DNA of 64,000 nucleotides from Gammaproteobacteria bacterium (lineage in GTDB: Bacteria > Pseudomonadota > Gammaproteobacteria > Steroidobacterales > Steroidobacteraceae): assembly GCA_028293725.1 (NCBI GenBank), contig JAQGOE010000032.1:12998-76997 (forward strand), in the 5' to 3' direction. The notes under the pieces were generated by a model, which saw nothing but the letters and a program-made list of their open reading frames with translations, made no database searches and was not told where the DNA came from. The position numbers and the translations under genes are program-made. Positions within the stretch are counted from its first letter, which is position 1. Every line of letters starts with the position of its first letter. This document shows, one piece after another, positions 8,479 to 16,360 of the stretch.

Positions 8479-8676
8479 TCAGACCTCCTCTCCATTCGAT
8501 TCGCCGTCGGGACGGGTCCAGGTAATCGCGGCCATTGTCACAAAGATGGCGAGACTTACCACCGCTGCCATACGCTCGAATATGCCGATGAGAAAGACAT
8601 AAAACGCGAATCCGACGGGGATCGCGATCACCGCAGCCACCAAGAGTGCCGAGCCACGAAGGCGAGGAACGTTCAT
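8479..8676 (-). CDS. Small membrane protein at the head of the cyd operon
   Basis: A 65-residue protein with two predicted transmembrane helices (ALLVAAVIAIPVGFAFYVFL and AVVSLAIFVTMAAITW) and a short acidic tail. Its stop lies 2 bases before the cydA start, which indicates a shared transcript. I do not recognise the family. The position suggests an assembly or accessory role for the oxidase. Confidence 0.65.
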   Translation of the reverse strand: MNVPRLRGSALLVAAVIAIPVGFAFYVFLIGIFERMAAVVSLAIFVTMAAITWTRPDGESNGEEV

Positions 8677-9231
8677 TGTCTTTCTATCCTACAACGCCCA
8701 AAAACTCGGATACGCTCACAGCGGAAACAACTCAGTCGCAGGGCCAACATGCCGTATAGCCGCAAGACGCGCTAGCCTCACGACTCGCCAATCTGTGTCG
8801 CAGAAAGAGCAACAGCGAACACTCATGCACTGATGTTTTCGTTGTAGATAGTAGACGGGCGCTGGTGGCCTTTGCTTGCGCCGTCCTGTCGAGAGTTGTG
8901 CGAACGCCGCTTCACGTCAAATCGCTCACCGCGCGCGCCTAATGTCCAACGACCTACAGACTGACAGGCGACTGGTGTCAGCGCTGTCCCAAGCGCTCTC
9001 GTCGGGCAAGCCCCCCCCTATATGAGAGACGCTCCGGCAAGGTCCGCTGGAAGCACCTGTATCGACCGATTTGGGGCGTCCGCAGTCTAGATTTGGACCA
9101 CGATGCCTTCTTTGCCAATCGGGTGCATAATCCGCCCGACGAACTTCAACTGCGGTGTCTCACCCTTTCGACACGGACTTTGACTGCCGCTCGGCGACGA
9201 CAGCGAGAGCCTTAGTTACCCGATCTGGAAA
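8677..9231. other. Divergent intergenic region between the cyd operon and the response regulator
   Basis: About 555 bases with no convincing gene. It must contain the leftward promoter for the cyd operon and the rightward promoter of the response regulator. I looked for an FNR/ANR box (TTGAT-N4-ATCAA) and saw no good match. A C8 run is present near 9011 but no clear hairpin. Confidence 0.5.
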
Positions 9232-9873
9232 ATGCAGCGGCTCAACGAAAATAGCGCGATCGGTATTTTGACGGTCGACGATCACCCCATGCTTCGCGAG
9301 GGCCTCGCCGTCGCGATAGGGGACGCGAGCGACATGACACTTGTGGGCGAGGCGAGCAACGGACGGGAGGCTATCGAGAAATTCAGGCGACTTAGGCCCG
9401 ACATTACGCTCATGGACCTACGTATGAAGGAACTGTCGGGACTCGAGGCGATTACCGCCATCCGTGCAGAGTTCCCAAGTGCTCGCATCATCGTCCTCAC
9501 GACCTATGAAGGTGATGCTCAGGCATTTGCCGCACTGAAAGCCGGCGCCGCAGGCTACTTGCTGAAAAGCTCTGTAAGAAAGGACTTACTTGACACCATT
9601 CGTGCAGTTCATGCCGGCCATCGAAAGATTTCCTTGAGCATCGCCGCTGAGATCGCTGAGCATGTCGCCGATGATGCAATCAGTGAGCGAGAGATCGAGA
9701 TACTCCGCCGAGTCGCATCCGGCAAATCGAACAGACTCATCGCAGTCGAACTTCGAATAACGGAGAATACTGTTAAAGCACACATGCGCCGTATTCTGCC
9801 TAAGCTCGAAGCCAATGATCGCACGCATGCAGTAACAATCGCGCTCAAGCGTGGAATCTTGGATCTGGTCTGA
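9232..9873 (+). CDS. NarL/FixJ-type response regulator with LuxR HTH
   Basis: A 213-residue two-component regulator. The receiver domain (about 10-125) has the acidic pocket (LTVDDHP), phosphoacceptor aspartate in ITLMDLRM, the conserved threonine in VLTTYEG and the lysine in LLKSS. The C-terminal LuxR-type HTH (about 145-210) reads LSEREIEILRRVASGKSNRLIA then ENTVKAHMRRIL. It faces the large sensor kinase gene end to end with 46 bases between, which is the common arrangement for this type of pair; the kinase is of the HisKA_3 class that normally partners NarL-type regulators. Target genes are unknown; the divergent cyd operon is one candidate. Confidence 0.92.
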   Translation: MQRLNENSAIGILTVDDHPMLREGLAVAIGDASDMTLVGEASNGREAIEKFRRLRPDITLMDLRMKELSGLEAITAIRAEFPSARIIVLTTYEGDAQAFAALKAGAAGYLLKSSVRKDLLDTIRAVHAGHRKISLSIAAEIAEHVADDAISEREIEILRRVASGKSNRLIAVELRITENTVKAHMRRILPKLEANDRTHAVTIALKRGILDLV

Positions 9874-9878
9874 TTTCC

Positions 9879-9896
9879 GCGGCGCGGGGGCGCCGC
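9879..9896. terminator. Hairpin between convergent regulator and kinase genes
   Basis: GCGGCGC, four Gs, GCGCCGC form a 7-bp perfect stem in the 46-base gap where the two genes converge. No T-run follows on either side, so it may be a weak bidirectional terminator. Confidence 0.4.
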
Positions 9897-9919
9897 TGTC
9901 CGTCTCACATGCAATTCCT

Positions 9920-12868
9920 TTATTTGATAGTGGCGTAGACCCTGGCCACAACTATTTCAATCTCGGTGCCTGCGCCAATCTTGCTCAAAATGAGCAACTT
10001 GCCGTGAATCGAGGCCGCCCTTTCACGCATGCCGTGAAGCCCCCAATGTCCCTCGCGACCCAATTTAATGACGTTCTCATCGATGCCGCGACCATCATCT
10101 CGAACCGCTAGTTTGAATTCCGTTTTTCGATAATCGACCTGCACTTCAATAGCGCGCGGACTGGCGTGCTTGAACGAATTGATCAGCGCCTCCCGAACGA
10201 TGAGAAGCACGTTTTCGTGGGCATCTGAGTTGAGCTCATAAGGCTCTCCGTTGGTGAGCACCGTAACCGGGACGGACTCTTCGCTCCCCAACTCCTGACT
10301 CAGAGCACTAATCTCCTGTGCGAGTTCCAGTGTCTGCTTTTCGCGTTCGCGCAAGTCTTGAATACTATGCCGGGCCTCGGCAATGATATCGTCCGAGCGA
10401 TCGAGCAAGTCATCAATCACGCGGCGTACCGGAAGTTCCCGCGGTACCGCTTTAGCCGCGGAGGAGAAGCGAATCATTAGCCCTTGCATATTCTGCAGGA
10501 AGGAATCGTGCAGCTGCCTCGCAATTCGCAACCTTTCGGAATATTGAATCGACTGCTTTAGTCTGACCCTCCCAGCGACTTGCCTGACTCGAGCTTTGAG
10601 AATGAGCCAAAGCAATCCCAGAATCAGCATGGCGCACAGCAATCTGAACCAAACAGTCTGGTGAAAAGCGGGCGCCAGATCAAATCTCAAGTCGGCGCCG
10701 ACGTCGTTCCAGACACCGCTACTGTCGCTTGCAATAACGTGGAAGCCATAGCTGGCGGGCGCCAGTGTCGTGTAAATCGCCTCGCGTCGTGATCCGACTT
10801 CCCGCCAATCCCTGTCGAATCCGTCCAGCTTGTAGCGAAATCGAACCTTGTCAGGAGCGACGAAGCTCAAGCCCGCGTAGTCGATCTGGATGTTACCTGT
10901 GGATGCCGGCAGTTTGATCGGCCTGTCAATGCCATAGTACTTGCCATCCGCCATGAACTGCTCAATCTGTACGGGAGGCGGCCTGCCGGCACCCGTGCTC
11001 GCTTCTGGATTGAACTTCTGTAGGGAGCTTGAATTGGCGAACCACAAGACGCCATCCCGCGTTCTGGCTGATCCCCCGAAGGGTGCATCAAGCGCGTCCG
11101 TGCCGTCCTCTGCGTCGAGAAGGATCGTCGGCACAACAACCGACGAATCACTAAACCATTTGCTGAGATCATCTCTCGAGATCCGAACGAGACCACACTG
11201 CATGTAAAGCCACAGGTTTTCATGTCGGTCGAAGAGAGTGTCGTACAACACCTCGCACGGCAGGCCGTTTCGCGTATCCATTACTTGGATCTTGCTGTTT
11301 CGAAGTACTTCCAGACCGAAATTTGTCGAGACGTACGCCGTACCATCGGGCGCTACCGAAAGCTGCGGGATGCGTTCGGAGTGACCTTGAGGATGTGGAT
11401 AGACAATCTGTCTGTCAGTGGAATCTACGTGAATAAGATCACCATTGAGCGCCGCAAGGTAAATCCCGTCCGTGGGATCGGCCGCCACACGGCTTGCGGG
11501 TGGCAGGGTCGGACCGGGGGTCACGTGGAAAGTACGCGGATCGATTTTAAGCACTCGCCGGGGTGGCCCGAGCGCCACGGCCCACAAGTTATTGGTGCGA
11601 TCCTCGGCGATAGATACGATCATGCCGACGGGTGCACCCGTATCTAATTTCAACGGAATCAATCGGCCGTCCTTAAGCCTGGACAGAGAGTCGTTAAGCC
11701 CAATCCACATGCCTCCCATATGGTCTTCAAAGATGGAAGTGACCTGTGTGTTTGCAGGGATGGCGGCAGGAACCTCAAATCTGTGGCTTCCCGGACGCAA
11801 TTCCATCAGAGTGTTCCAGCCTGCAACCCACAGCGTGCCATCCTTGCCAACGCTGACCCCGTCCACTTCGTCTGAATGAAAATGATCATCGTCAACGACC
11901 GTAACCACGCGTCGATCAGAGAAGGATTCTAGACCCGCCTTAGTTGCAAGCCAGATGGATCCCTCTTGATCTTCGATAATTTGAAAAATGGCCTTCGTCG
12001 AGTCGGCGGCGACGAAATGATCTACTTGATCGTCGTAGACTCGATAGATGCCGTCGTTTTGAGTTCCGATCCATAGCGCCCCCTGTCTGTCCTTAAACAG
12101 CGACTTTGCGGGAATCTGCGCGCCCTCCACTCCGCCAAACTCAACCGGCATGAGCGTTTGATCGATGAGGCGTTTGACCCCAAAGGCAGGGCCACCCACA
12201 AGAAGTCCTCCGTGCCCATCGGACGCAAGCGCGTCCACGCCATCGTTGTGTGGCTTCAATCCTGCAATCAAGTGATAGGAAAATTTGCCATCACGCAGTT
12301 GTATCAGACCCGTATCCGAGCCTGACCAAATAGCCCCCGCATAGGCGCACATAACCGTCCCAAGGTGATATGGAGACGGCAAGCAGCGAGGCTTGGACCC
12401 TAGGACCCACGAGCATATTTCCTCCCTAGCCGTTTGCAGATCGCTCTTTGAATACCAAATGGTTCCTTTTTCATCTTCGGTAATGGCCCGCACCCGTGCG
12501 ATGGAGTCGATAACTTCCTCTTCTCTCTCCTTGAGTCTCACCAGTCCTTTACCGGATCCGCTGAACCACAAACTGCCGTCGGTGGACCGATAGACGCTAG
12601 GCGCGGCTCCACCTCTGCCTACCATGGGAGCACCCTCTTCTTCCGCGAAGCGCACGCCATCGAACCGAAAGAGGCCCGCAGTGGTCCCGATCCACAAATA
12701 GCCCTCCTCGGTCTGCGCAATCGAGTATGTGTGACCAGTCAAGCCCTGGTCACCCGTTCGAAAGATCACGTGCTTGTATTCCGCCAGCCCCTCCCGGGGA
12801 TCAAGAGCGTGACCCAAATTGCTCCAGCCGACGGCCAGAATCGCGAGGACAAGGTGTATTGCGCGCAC
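9920..12868 (-). CDS. Large hybrid-propeller sensor histidine kinase (Reg_prop / Y_Y_Y / HisKA_3)
   Basis: A 982-residue membrane sensor kinase. A signal peptide (residues 1-21, ending GHA) is followed by a periplasmic two-component-regulator propeller (about 30-620) with repeated blades of the kind GYLWIGTTAGLFRFDG, GSLWFSGSGKGL, GALWIGTQNDGIYR and GSIWLATKAGLE. Next is a Y_Y_Y domain (about 640-740: FRYKLDGFDRDWREVG...YTTLAPASY), one transmembrane helix (about 745-768), a HisKA_3 dimerisation domain with the phospho-accepting histidine in RIARQLHDSFLQNMQG, and a HATPase_c domain (NSFKHAS as N box, VRDDGRGI as G1). In Bacteroidetes such proteins sense oligosaccharides; proteobacterial ligands are mostly unknown. 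Its partner is the convergent NarL-type regulator. Confidence 0.93.
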   Translation of the reverse strand: MRAIHLVLAILAVGWSNLGHALDPREGLAEYKHVIFRTGDQGLTGHTYSIAQTEEGYLWIGTTAGLFRFDGVRFAEEEGAPMVGRGGAAPSVYRSTDGSLWFSGSGKGLVRLKEREEEVIDSIARVRAITEDEKGTIWYSKSDLQTAREEICSWVLGSKPRCLPSPYHLGTVMCAYAGAIWSGSDTGLIQLRDGKFSYHLIAGLKPHNDGVDALASDGHGGLLVGGPAFGVKRLIDQTLMPVEFGGVEGAQIPAKSLFKDRQGALWIGTQNDGIYRVYDDQVDHFVAADSTKAIFQIIEDQEGSIWLATKAGLESFSDRRVVTVVDDDHFHSDEVDGVSVGKDGTLWVAGWNTLMELRPGSHRFEVPAAIPANTQVTSIFEDHMGGMWIGLNDSLSRLKDGRLIPLKLDTGAPVGMIVSIAEDRTNNLWAVALGPPRRVLKIDPRTFHVTPGPTLPPASRVAADPTDGIYLAALNGDLIHVDSTDRQIVYPHPQGHSERIPQLSVAPDGTAYVSTNFGLEVLRNSKIQVMDTRNGLPCEVLYDTLFDRHENLWLYMQCGLVRISRDDLSKWFSDSSVVVPTILLDAEDGTDALDAPFGGSARTRDGVLWFANSSSLQKFNPEASTGAGRPPPVQIEQFMADGKYYGIDRPIKLPASTGNIQIDYAGLSFVAPDKVRFRYKLDGFDRDWREVGSRREAIYTTLAPASYGFHVIASDSSGVWNDVGADLRFDLAPAFHQTVWFRLLCAMLILGLLWLILKARVRQVAGRVRLKQSIQYSERLRIARQLHDSFLQNMQGLMIRFSSAAKAVPRELPVRRVIDDLLDRSDDIIAEARHSIQDLREREKQTLELAQEISALSQELGSEESVPVTVLTNGEPYELNSDAHENVLLIVREALINSFKHASPRAIEVQVDYRKTEFKLAVRDDGRGIDENVIKLGREGHWGLHGMRERAASIHGKLLILSKIGAGTEIEIVVARVYATIK

Positions 12869-12996
12869 ACCTCATTATGGCAGGGAGTTGCGACAATGGT
12901 TGTCTTCAGCCGGCCATCGATTAGCTCGAAAGTGCTAATCGGCGTTCGTCATAAGGGCGCTACGACCTGGGTCCTTGCAAGAGCACACTCCGGTAC

Positions 12997-13374
12997 ATGC
13001 AGAGGATCTTTTCAACCTTTCCGTGGGGCGCTCCGGGCATCGCGTTGATCCTCCTACGCGTCTCTATTGCGGCAAGTACTCTGCTGGTGGTCTCCACCGG
13101 CCCACATCGCGGGCTGTGGATGCTCGCCTTATCTATACCGCTCAGCGCATTACTGTGCCTTGGGTTCCTGACTCCCTTGGCGGCGCTTCTCACGATACCT
13201 CTCGATTTATTTGACACGACCAGCCTAAGGCTCACCCTCGGTTCACTGCCGATTCTCATTTGCCAGGCGATTGCCTTGTCTATGTTGGGGCCCGGCTCCT
13301 ACTCGATTGACGCGCGCGTGTACGGCCGTCGCATTGTTGTAATTCCAAGAAAGCGCAATCGAGACACCAGATGA
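12997..13374 (+). CDS. Small integral membrane protein (DoxX-like)
   Basis: A 125-residue protein with about four hydrophobic helices (GIALILLRVSIAASTLLVV, MLALSIPLSALLCLGFLT, ALLTIPLDL, LPILICQAIALSMLG) and a short basic cytoplasmic tail starting with SIDARVYGRR. Topology, size and the terminal 'GPGxYSIDARxxGRR' resemble DoxX-family proteins, whose role is poorly known. It diverges from the sensor kinase and its stop overlaps the AraC start (ATGA), so the two are translationally coupled. Confidence 0.65.
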   Translation: MQRIFSTFPWGAPGIALILLRVSIAASTLLVVSTGPHRGLWMLALSIPLSALLCLGFLTPLAALLTIPLDLFDTTSLRLTLGSLPILICQAIALSMLGPGSYSIDARVYGRRIVVIPRKRNRDTR

Positions 13375-14117
13375 CTCGGCGCATACATTTTTGGTGTCGT
13401 AACAAACAGGATTCGGTTGAATCGCCGGCACCCATTCGCAGATTCGATTTTCAGCGATTCGACGAGGCCCGGCGTATGACTCTAGACTCAGACTGTTCGA
13501 TTGACCCCCTGCCAGCAATGGCGCTGAATGCAAGGCACGCTCCTGCGGGAACCGCGAGCACCATCGAATCGCCGATGTATGAAGCGATGGCAGAGGAGTT
13601 ATCTGTCGCTGCCGCTCAACTCATTGAGGCCGCGTGGAAAGCGCGCGGCGGGGATGGCGAGGCGGCCAGAACCCACATCGCCCAAGCGCTGGCACTCCTT
13701 CGGGGATTACCCAATTTCGGACCTCGCGGAGGCCAACTATCTTCGAACTCCGAAACCAATATCGTGCGAGGCGGCCTAGCCGCCTGGCAGATGCGAAAGG
13801 TCATCGCATTCGTTGAATCGAATCTATCTCGACATATTCGTGTCCAGGAGCTCGCCAAGCTCCTGGATCTAAGCGCGAGCCACTTCTGTCGCGCCTTCAA
13901 GTGTGCATTCGGTGCCTCCCCTCGCCACTATGTGATTCGTCGACGCATTGAGGTCGCGCAGAAGATGATGCTGACCACGTCCGATCCCTTACGGTCGATC
14001 GCTGTCAACTGTGGCATGTGCGACCAGCAACACTTCACACGGTCCTTTCGTCGAATTGTCGGCGAGACACCATCTATGTGGCGCAGAACTCGGCGTGGAT
14101 CGCTGAACGGCGACTGA
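13371..14117 (+). CDS. AraC family transcriptional regulator
   Basis: A 248-residue regulator with a C-terminal double HTH (about 145-240): IRVQELAKLLDLSASHFCRAFKCAFGASPRHYV, then RSIAVNCGMCDQQHFTRSFRRIVGETP, the canonical second helix and signature of AraC/XylS proteins. The N-terminal 130 residues are not a standard cupin sensor and look variable. The start at 13371 overlaps the upstream stop as ATGA; initiation further in (13476) is possible. Likely targets are the isochorismatase and efflux genes that follow on the same strand, but no binding site is proven. Confidence 0.85.
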   Translation: MTRRIHFWCRNKQDSVESPAPIRRFDFQRFDEARRMTLDSDCSIDPLPAMALNARHAPAGTASTIESPMYEAMAEELSVAAAQLIEAAWKARGGDGEAARTHIAQALALLRGLPNFGPRGGQLSSNSETNIVRGGLAAWQMRKVIAFVESNLSRHIRVQELAKLLDLSASHFCRAFKCAFGASPRHYVIRRRIEVAQKMMLTTSDPLRSIAVNCGMCDQQHFTRSFRRIVGETPSMWRRTRRGSLNGD

Positions 14118-14365
14118 GTATGCGCTCGCTGACGAGAAACTTGCGGCCGGCCTACCGGATGCCGCTCCGAACGGATCTGTCGAGCCGCAGCGCCGCGCTG
14201 TCCGCCCGCGCGCCGTCGTGGAGCTGTATTTCCACCGGCGGCCGTTCCGCTTATTGCGACGCACTTTGACGCGAGGCGGGACTACCTCGCTCGATGCACG
14301 AACTGCAGTATGTCGGAGAGATAGGCACCGATGTGGGTTCTATCAATAACCGAAAGGAGCTGACG

Positions 14366-14977
14366 ATGAGCAAGCAAAGAGGTGTTTGGGTGGCTGAGGA
14401 TGTTGCGCTCATCCTCATTGACTATCAGAAGGAAATGTTTGAGAACGTCAGGTCCGAAACGACGCCGGATGAGATTGACCTGAATGTCCGCCTTCTGATT
14501 CGGACCGCCAAGGCTTTCAACATTCCAGTGGTGCTGAGCACCGTCGGGGTTCAGATGGGCGTGAATGGTCCCACTCGATCTTCAATCACAGCGGAATTGC
14601 CTGGCCTCGAGCCGATTGACCGCACATCGATGGATGCATGGGAAGACAAAGGTCTTCGAGCAGCGATTGAGAAGACTGGCAAGAAGCGACTCATATTTGG
14701 TGCCCTGTACACCGAAATCTGTCTCGCGTTCCCAATCGTCGATGCTATGCGAGACGGCTACGAGACAATGTTCGTCGTCGACGCTGTCGGCGGTATGTCT
14801 CAGCTCGCGCACCGGACCGCCGTTGAACGGCTAACGGGGGCTGGCGCGATCCCCAATACGTCCCTGGCACTAGTGACTGAGCTATTCCGCGACTGGAAGG
14901 GGCCGCTGGCCGATAAGGCAAGGACGGTCATCAAGTGGTACACGTCAGAACTTCAAAAGCTCGCCGCGAAGAAATAG
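14366..14977 (+). CDS. Isochorismatase-family cysteine hydrolase (YcaC-like)
   Basis: A 203-residue cysteine hydrolase. The catalytic aspartate lies in LILIDYQKEM (about residue 18), the lysine near KKRLIFGALYTE and the cysteine in TEICLAF (about 118), forming the Asp-Lys-Cys triad. YcaC-like proteins form octamers and their physiological substrate is unknown; homologues hydrolyse amides or N-carbamoyl compounds. The ATG at 14366 has GAAAGGAG at the right distance. It stands between the AraC gene and the efflux operon and is followed by a hairpin at 15025. Confidence 0.88.
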   Translation: MSKQRGVWVAEDVALILIDYQKEMFENVRSETTPDEIDLNVRLLIRTAKAFNIPVVLSTVGVQMGVNGPTRSSITAELPGLEPIDRTSMDAWEDKGLRAAIEKTGKKRLIFGALYTEICLAFPIVDAMRDGYETMFVVDAVGGMSQLAHRTAVERLTGAGAIPNTSLALVTELFRDWKGPLADKARTVIKWYTSELQKLAAKK

Positions 14978-15213
14978 CCACGAACGACGTTTGCAGAACG
15001 AAGTGACTGGCCGAGTTGGATATAGCGTCGACGACTGTCAGTCGACGCCGTCCCCTTCGCCAAGATCCGCTTGAATTTGCGCACCCCGCGAGCCTGTACC
15101 GGATGGGCGGCCCTCCGTACCGCACCCTAGTTCACTGTGCTGGGTGAGCGTGGCGACGCGAGATTCCAGTGCGTCGCAGTGGCGAGCGGCACGCTGAAAT
15201 GGAAAGGAAAAAG
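14978..15213. other. Spacer before the efflux operon
   Basis: Contains the hairpin at 15025-15048 and the promoter region for the efflux genes. No protein-coding signal on either strand apart from the short leader frame that follows. Confidence 0.45.
15025..15048. promoter_or_regulatory. Perfect 8-bp inverted repeat, terminator or operator
   Basis: GCGTCGAC, 8 bases, GTCGACGC, a perfect palindrome 48 bases after the isochorismatase stop. There is no T-run, so it may be an operator for a dimeric repressor of the efflux genes as well as a terminator stem. No dedicated TetR or MarR gene is beside it. Confidence 0.45.
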
Positions 15214-15297
15214 ATGAAGGTGATTTGGAGTTTGCGTGCCCGAATGCCACTTCCCACTGGGCTCCAAGCGGCGTTCGTGAAGTGCCCCAATGGGTGA
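15214..15297 (+). CDS. Possible 27-residue leader peptide of the efflux operon
   Basis: A short frame with a strong ribosome binding site (GGAAAGGA, about 7 bases upstream) that overlaps the efflux start by 8 bases in another frame. It could couple translation into the membrane-fusion gene, whose own ATG has only a weak binding site. The residue sequence shows no family. Weakly supported. Confidence 0.25.
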   Translation: MKVIWSLRARMPLPTGLQAAFVKCPNG

Positions 15298-16360
15298 GTC
15301 CAGGATCAACTGGCAGTCTCTTCCCGACTGGGGCTGGCGGGCGCTGATATTTCTCACGGCCCTCGCAATTCTTATTGTGATCACCACCCGCTGGAATCGT
15401 TGGGAATCAAACGCCCGCGTACAGACGACGGATGACGCATATCTTCAGGCTGACCTAACGCCCATTGCAGCAAAAGTTTCTGGCTACGTACGCGCGATGC
15501 CAGTGCAGGACTACCAACGGGTTCGTCAAGGGGATCTGTTGGCGGAGATTGTCGATGATGACTACGTCGCCGCGGTCGATCAATTGGTCGCCGCCGTCGA
15601 CGCAGCAACGGCGCAGATCGACGCTTTGAAGGCGCAGCACGCTCTCCAGAGCGCAAACGTCGCTGCCGCTCGCGCTCAAGTGACGGCGGCAACGGCGAAT
15701 GTCGAGCAGAATGCTCGCGACTTGCAGCGTCAGCAGCGTCTCTTCCAATCGGGGTCATCTTCCGCCGAAGCAGCCGAAAAGCTTCAAAATGCTCGTGCGC
15801 AGCTTACGGCTCAGCTTGAACAGACCGGAGCTCAGGCAGAAGCCGCCGAGCGGCAGCTGAGTGTCCTTGCTGCGCAACAAGCCCAGGCCAAGGCGGGGCT
15901 CGCTGCCCAGCAGGCCAACCTCAGAATCGCCAAGATCAACCTCGGCTATACGCGAATTGTCGCGCCAAAGAATGGGGTGATCGGGCAGCGCCAGATCAAG
16001 CCGGGTCAGTTCGTCGGTGTAGGTGGGCAGATCACGACGCTCACTCCCCTGCCACAAATTTGGGTCATCGCGAACTACAAGGAGACCCAATTGACACACA
16101 TGGCCGTCGGCGAAAAGGCTGACATTCAGGTCGACACTTTCCCGGGTCACCACTTGCACGGTCACGTGCTCGCATTTGCTCCCGGGTCAGGATCCCAGTT
16201 CGCGTTGCTGCCGCCAGACAATGCCACCGGGAACTTCACGAAGGTCGTGCAGCGGGTCGCCGTGAAGATCGCGATCGACGACGCCGACGGGATTATCGAT
16301 GAGCTGCGACCCGGCCTATCGGTGGTAGCCACTGTTCAGACCCGGCAAGGCACGCCATGA
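15290..16360 (+). CDS. HlyD/EmrA-type membrane fusion protein
   Basis: A 356-residue periplasmic adaptor. One N-terminal transmembrane anchor (ALIFLTALAILIVITTRW, about 17-36) is followed by the lipoyl half-motif DAYLQADLTPIAAKVSGYV, a long coiled-coil hairpin rich in Ala/Gln (about 100-215) and the second lipoyl half with GYTRIVAPKNGVIGQRQIKPGQFV, then a beta-barrel domain. It bridges the inner-membrane pump and the outer-membrane channel encoded immediately downstream. Its stop overlaps the pump start by 4 bases. Confidence 0.93.
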   Translation: MGESRINWQSLPDWGWRALIFLTALAILIVITTRWNRWESNARVQTTDDAYLQADLTPIAAKVSGYVRAMPVQDYQRVRQGDLLAEIVDDDYVAAVDQLVAAVDAATAQIDALKAQHALQSANVAAARAQVTAATANVEQNARDLQRQQRLFQSGSSSAEAAEKLQNARAQLTAQLEQTGAQAEAAERQLSVLAAQQAQAKAGLAAQQANLRIAKINLGYTRIVAPKNGVIGQRQIKPGQFVGVGGQITTLTPLPQIWVIANYKETQLTHMAVGEKADIQVDTFPGHHLHGHVLAFAPGSGSQFALLPPDNATGNFTKVVQRVAVKIAIDDADGIIDELRPGLSVVATVQTRQGTP

